Source of the DNA: Halomonas fontilapidosi
Lineage (GTDB): Bacteria > Pseudomonadota > Gammaproteobacteria > Pseudomonadales > Halomonadaceae
Direction of reading: 5' to 3'
DNA length: 64,000 nt
Assembly (NCBI RefSeq): GCF_014192285.1
Contig: NZ_JACHXQ010000011.1
Location: 1-64,000 of the forward strand
Below, in pieces: positions 62,445 through 64,000 of the stretch. The position numbers were made by a program, and so were the translations under genes. The notes beneath the pieces were generated by a model. That model did not search any database. It had not been told where the DNA came from and worked only from the letters and a program-made list of their open reading frames with translations. Within the stretch, counting starts at the first letter, position 1. Each line of letters begins with the position of its first letter.

Positions 62445-63233
62445 TCAACCCCTTCTCTCATCTGCACGGGTGGAACGGCCCTGCTCTGCCGGTTGCGCCA
62501 GTGTCTTGCGCAGCTGCGCCACCCGCTCCTCCATGCGCGCGACATGGCTGCCGTGCCAGTAGAGCTTGCCGCAGGCCTCGCACTGCAGAAAGTCGTCCAC
62601 GTACTGACGCGTCAGCGGCTCGAGCCGGTCGATCACGGACGCCTTGTCGACGGTAACCAGGCGGCCATTGCAGTCCGTACAGCGGGTAAAGGGCGCGAAC
62701 ATCGGGGCGAGGTTGAACTCCCTGCACACCTCCTCGACCTGCTGCCAGGGTGCGTCGGCGCGAACGTAGTAGGCAAGCTGGATGCGCTTGCGCCTGAGCA
62801 GCAGGCGGTCGCGGGTCAATACCACGCGCTGCTGCTGCTCGGCCTGGGCCGCCAGCTTGGCGTCGCCGATGTCATTGTCGTACCGGCAGTCGAAGCCGAG
62901 CAGGCGCAGGTAGCGAGCCAGGCGGCCCAGTTGGGCATCCGCCAGGAAGCGCGGACAAGCGGGTGGGCGAGGGCGCAGGTGGCGAGCGGCCCTTGGGGCC
63001 GTCGTCCAGGGGTAGACCGCCACCCGCTCGCCGCCGCCGAGCATGTGCTCGAAGCCGACCGAGGCACCGTCGACCAGAATGACGTCCACCTCGGTATGCG
63101 GGACTCCCAGCGACTCAATGACGTCCTTGATGGCGGCCCGGCGTGAGGCGTCATGGGTCAGGGGCGTTCCGCGCGACGCTGGCGGCAGGAAATCGTTGAG
63201 CCGGTCATGGAACCGGAATTCGGCATGGGGCAT
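62445..63233 (-). CDS. Mut7-C RNase-domain protein with N-terminal ubiquitin-like domain
   Basis: 262-residue protein of the Mut7-C type. The N-terminal 85 residues (FRFHDRLNDFL to GERVAVYP) match the Mut7-C ubiquitin-like domain. The PIN-like RNase domain follows with RFLADAQLGRLARYLRLLGFD, VVLTRDRLLL, and a zinc ribbon of CTDCNG and CEACGKLYWHG. Predicted to act on RNA; target unknown. The start at 63233 fits the domain start; the extra upstream codons have none. It is 72 bases upstream of ectD on the same strand. Confidence 0.88.
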   Translation of the reverse strand: MPHAEFRFHDRLNDFLPPASRGTPLTHDASRRAAIKDVIESLGVPHTEVDVILVDGASVGFEHMLGGGERVAVYPWTTAPRAARHLRPRPPACPRFLADAQLGRLARYLRLLGFDCRYDNDIGDAKLAAQAEQQQRVVLTRDRLLLRRKRIQLAYYVRADAPWQQVEEVCREFNLAPMFAPFTRCTDCNGRLVTVDKASVIDRLEPLTRQYVDDFLQCEACGKLYWHGSHVARMEERVAQLRKTLAQPAEQGRSTRADERRG

Positions 63234-63266
63234 GGCACTCCCCTTCGAGGACACTCTGCGACCAGT

Positions 63267-64000
63267 CTAGGCCATCCGACGGCGGCGTTGTCCGATCATG
63301 CGGGTGGCGATAGCGGTGCCGGTCAGGGTGATCGCCATGCCGGCGATGATCTGCAGGCTGAGGCTTTCGCCCAGCAGCAGGTAGCCCCATATCAGGGCGC
63401 TCACCGGCACCAGGAAGGTTACCGTGGAAGTGGCCGTGGCCCCGGCGCTGGCGATCAACCCGAAGTAGAGCAGAAAGGCCACCGTCGTGCTGAGCACGGC
63501 CAGCGCCAGAGCATTGGCCCAGGCCAGGCCGCTGATCGGCGCCTCGGGCCACAGCATCAGCCCCGGGACGAGCAGGATCAGCGCCGACATGGCGGTGCTG
63601 CCGGCAGCCAACACCCGCACCGGCAGGTGCGCGAGATAGGTCTTCGAGTAGTTGCCTGCCACCCCGTAGCAGAAGGTCGCGCCCAGTACCGCGAGGATGA
63701 ACCAGCCGTCGCCGCCCAGGGCGAAGTCGAGGCGGTCGGCCGAGAGCACGTAGACGCCGAACAGCGCCATGGCGAGTCCCAGGTACTGCTGGCGCTGGAT
63801 GGGCGTGGCGAAGAACAGCGCGCCGAGCAGGGCCGTGAAGATCGGCGTGGTGGCGTTGATCAGCGACGTGAAGCCCGCCTCCAGGCGAGTGGTGGCGAGC
63901 GCCAGCAGCGAAAAGGGCAGCACATGGTTGATCAACCCCAGCAGGAAGAGTCTGCCGGCATTCTCGCGGACCAGCGTTAAGTAGCGAACGCTCAGCAGCA
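63267..64000 (-). CDS. EamA/DMT-family transporter (partial, cut by the window edge)
   Basis: Inner-membrane permease of the drug/metabolite transporter superfamily. The readable part has about 244 residues and remains in frame to the window end, so the true start lies outside. Motifs include LPFSLLALATTRLEAGFTSL, INATTPIFTALLGALFF and VPVSALIWGYLLLGE, the two EamA repeats. About eight of ten helices are present. Substrate unknown. It is 33 bases upstream of the Mut7-C gene on the same strand. Confidence 0.88.
   Translation of the reverse strand, partial: LLSVRYLTLVRENAGRLFLLGLINHVLPFSLLALATTRLEAGFTSLINATTPIFTALLGALFFATPIQRQQYLGLAMALFGVYVLSADRLDFALGGDGWFILAVLGATFCYGVAGNYSKTYLAHLPVRVLAAGSTAMSALILLVPGLMLWPEAPISGLAWANALALAVLSTTVAFLLYFGLIASAGATATSTVTFLVPVSALIWGYLLLGESLSLQIIAGMAITLTGTAIATRMIGQRRRRMA

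Noticed and set aside
1-64000. CRISPR arrays, rRNA and tRNA genes, prophage
   Set aside because: No regularly spaced repeats, no tRNA T-loop/acceptor patterns and no phage structural genes were recognised on reading both strands.

Overview
The window looks like chromosomal DNA of a moderately halophilic gammaproteobacterium, most likely Halomonas or a close relative. The reasons are the high GC content, an ectoine hydroxylase gene (ectD), osmoregulated periplasmic glucan genes (opgGH) and an E. coli/Vibrio-like deo-nupC nucleoside operon with its own DeoR repressor. No rRNA, tRNA or CRISPR array was recognised.

Layout. 1-95: tail of an IS5-like transposase abutting the 3' end of sbcC. 81-9427: DNA maintenance and stress genes (sbcCD, nfi, a DUF1415 gene, an aldo/keto reductase, an OsmC-type peroxidase), then an overlapping glutamine amidotransferase/amidoligase pair. 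9530-11839: large MscS-type channel. 11840-12874: AT-richer island with a TetR-like fragment and a cytochrome b561 gene framed like an integron cassette. 12875-20394: dienelactone hydrolase, then nupC-deoC-deoA-deoB-deoD-cdd facing deoR, with a DeoR-type operator array between them. 20506-25944: CBS/BON protein, class V aminotransferase and ackA-pta. 26176-30238: small outer-membrane protein, HAD phosphatase, tenA under a TPP riboswitch, YceI and a CDP-alcohol phosphatidyltransferase.

30408-37648 is the most unusual part. It holds a dehydrogenase, a PTPS-fold protein without the canonical catalytic residues, a GT4 glycosyltransferase, a methyltransferase, a UPF0104/YbhN-like membrane protein, a reductase-only RibD homologue, a GTP cyclohydrolase II with an extra N-terminal domain, and a creatininase-family amidohydrolase. 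Together they suggest an accessory pathway that turns GTP into a reduced, glycosylated and/or methylated pyrimidine or pterin. I know of no characterised product for this set. The creatininase gene is the last gene of an overlapping opgG-opgH-fkbM operon (36833-41975).

42098-44357: sulfatase-fold membrane transferase and a second YceI protein. 44412-51693: catabolic unit with a TRAP transporter, a three-subunit opine/hydroxyproline-type oxidase, RidA and a divergent OccR/NocR-like LysR regulator. 51738-55846: lipid A-type acyltransferase, small membrane protein, VOC protein, methyltransferase, a REP-like palindrome and an MFS transporter. 55960-61358: beta-oxidation set (acyl-CoA dehydrogenase, acyl-CoA synthetase, 3-hydroxyacyl-CoA dehydrogenase, enoyl-CoA hydratase). 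61422-64000: ectD, a Mut7-C RNase-domain protein and a DMT/EamA transporter cut by the window edge.

Gene starts were moved downstream of the longest open frame wherever a Shine-Dalgarno sequence, family alignment or a 4-base overlap supported it. All functional calls rest on reading motifs by eye; no database search was run.
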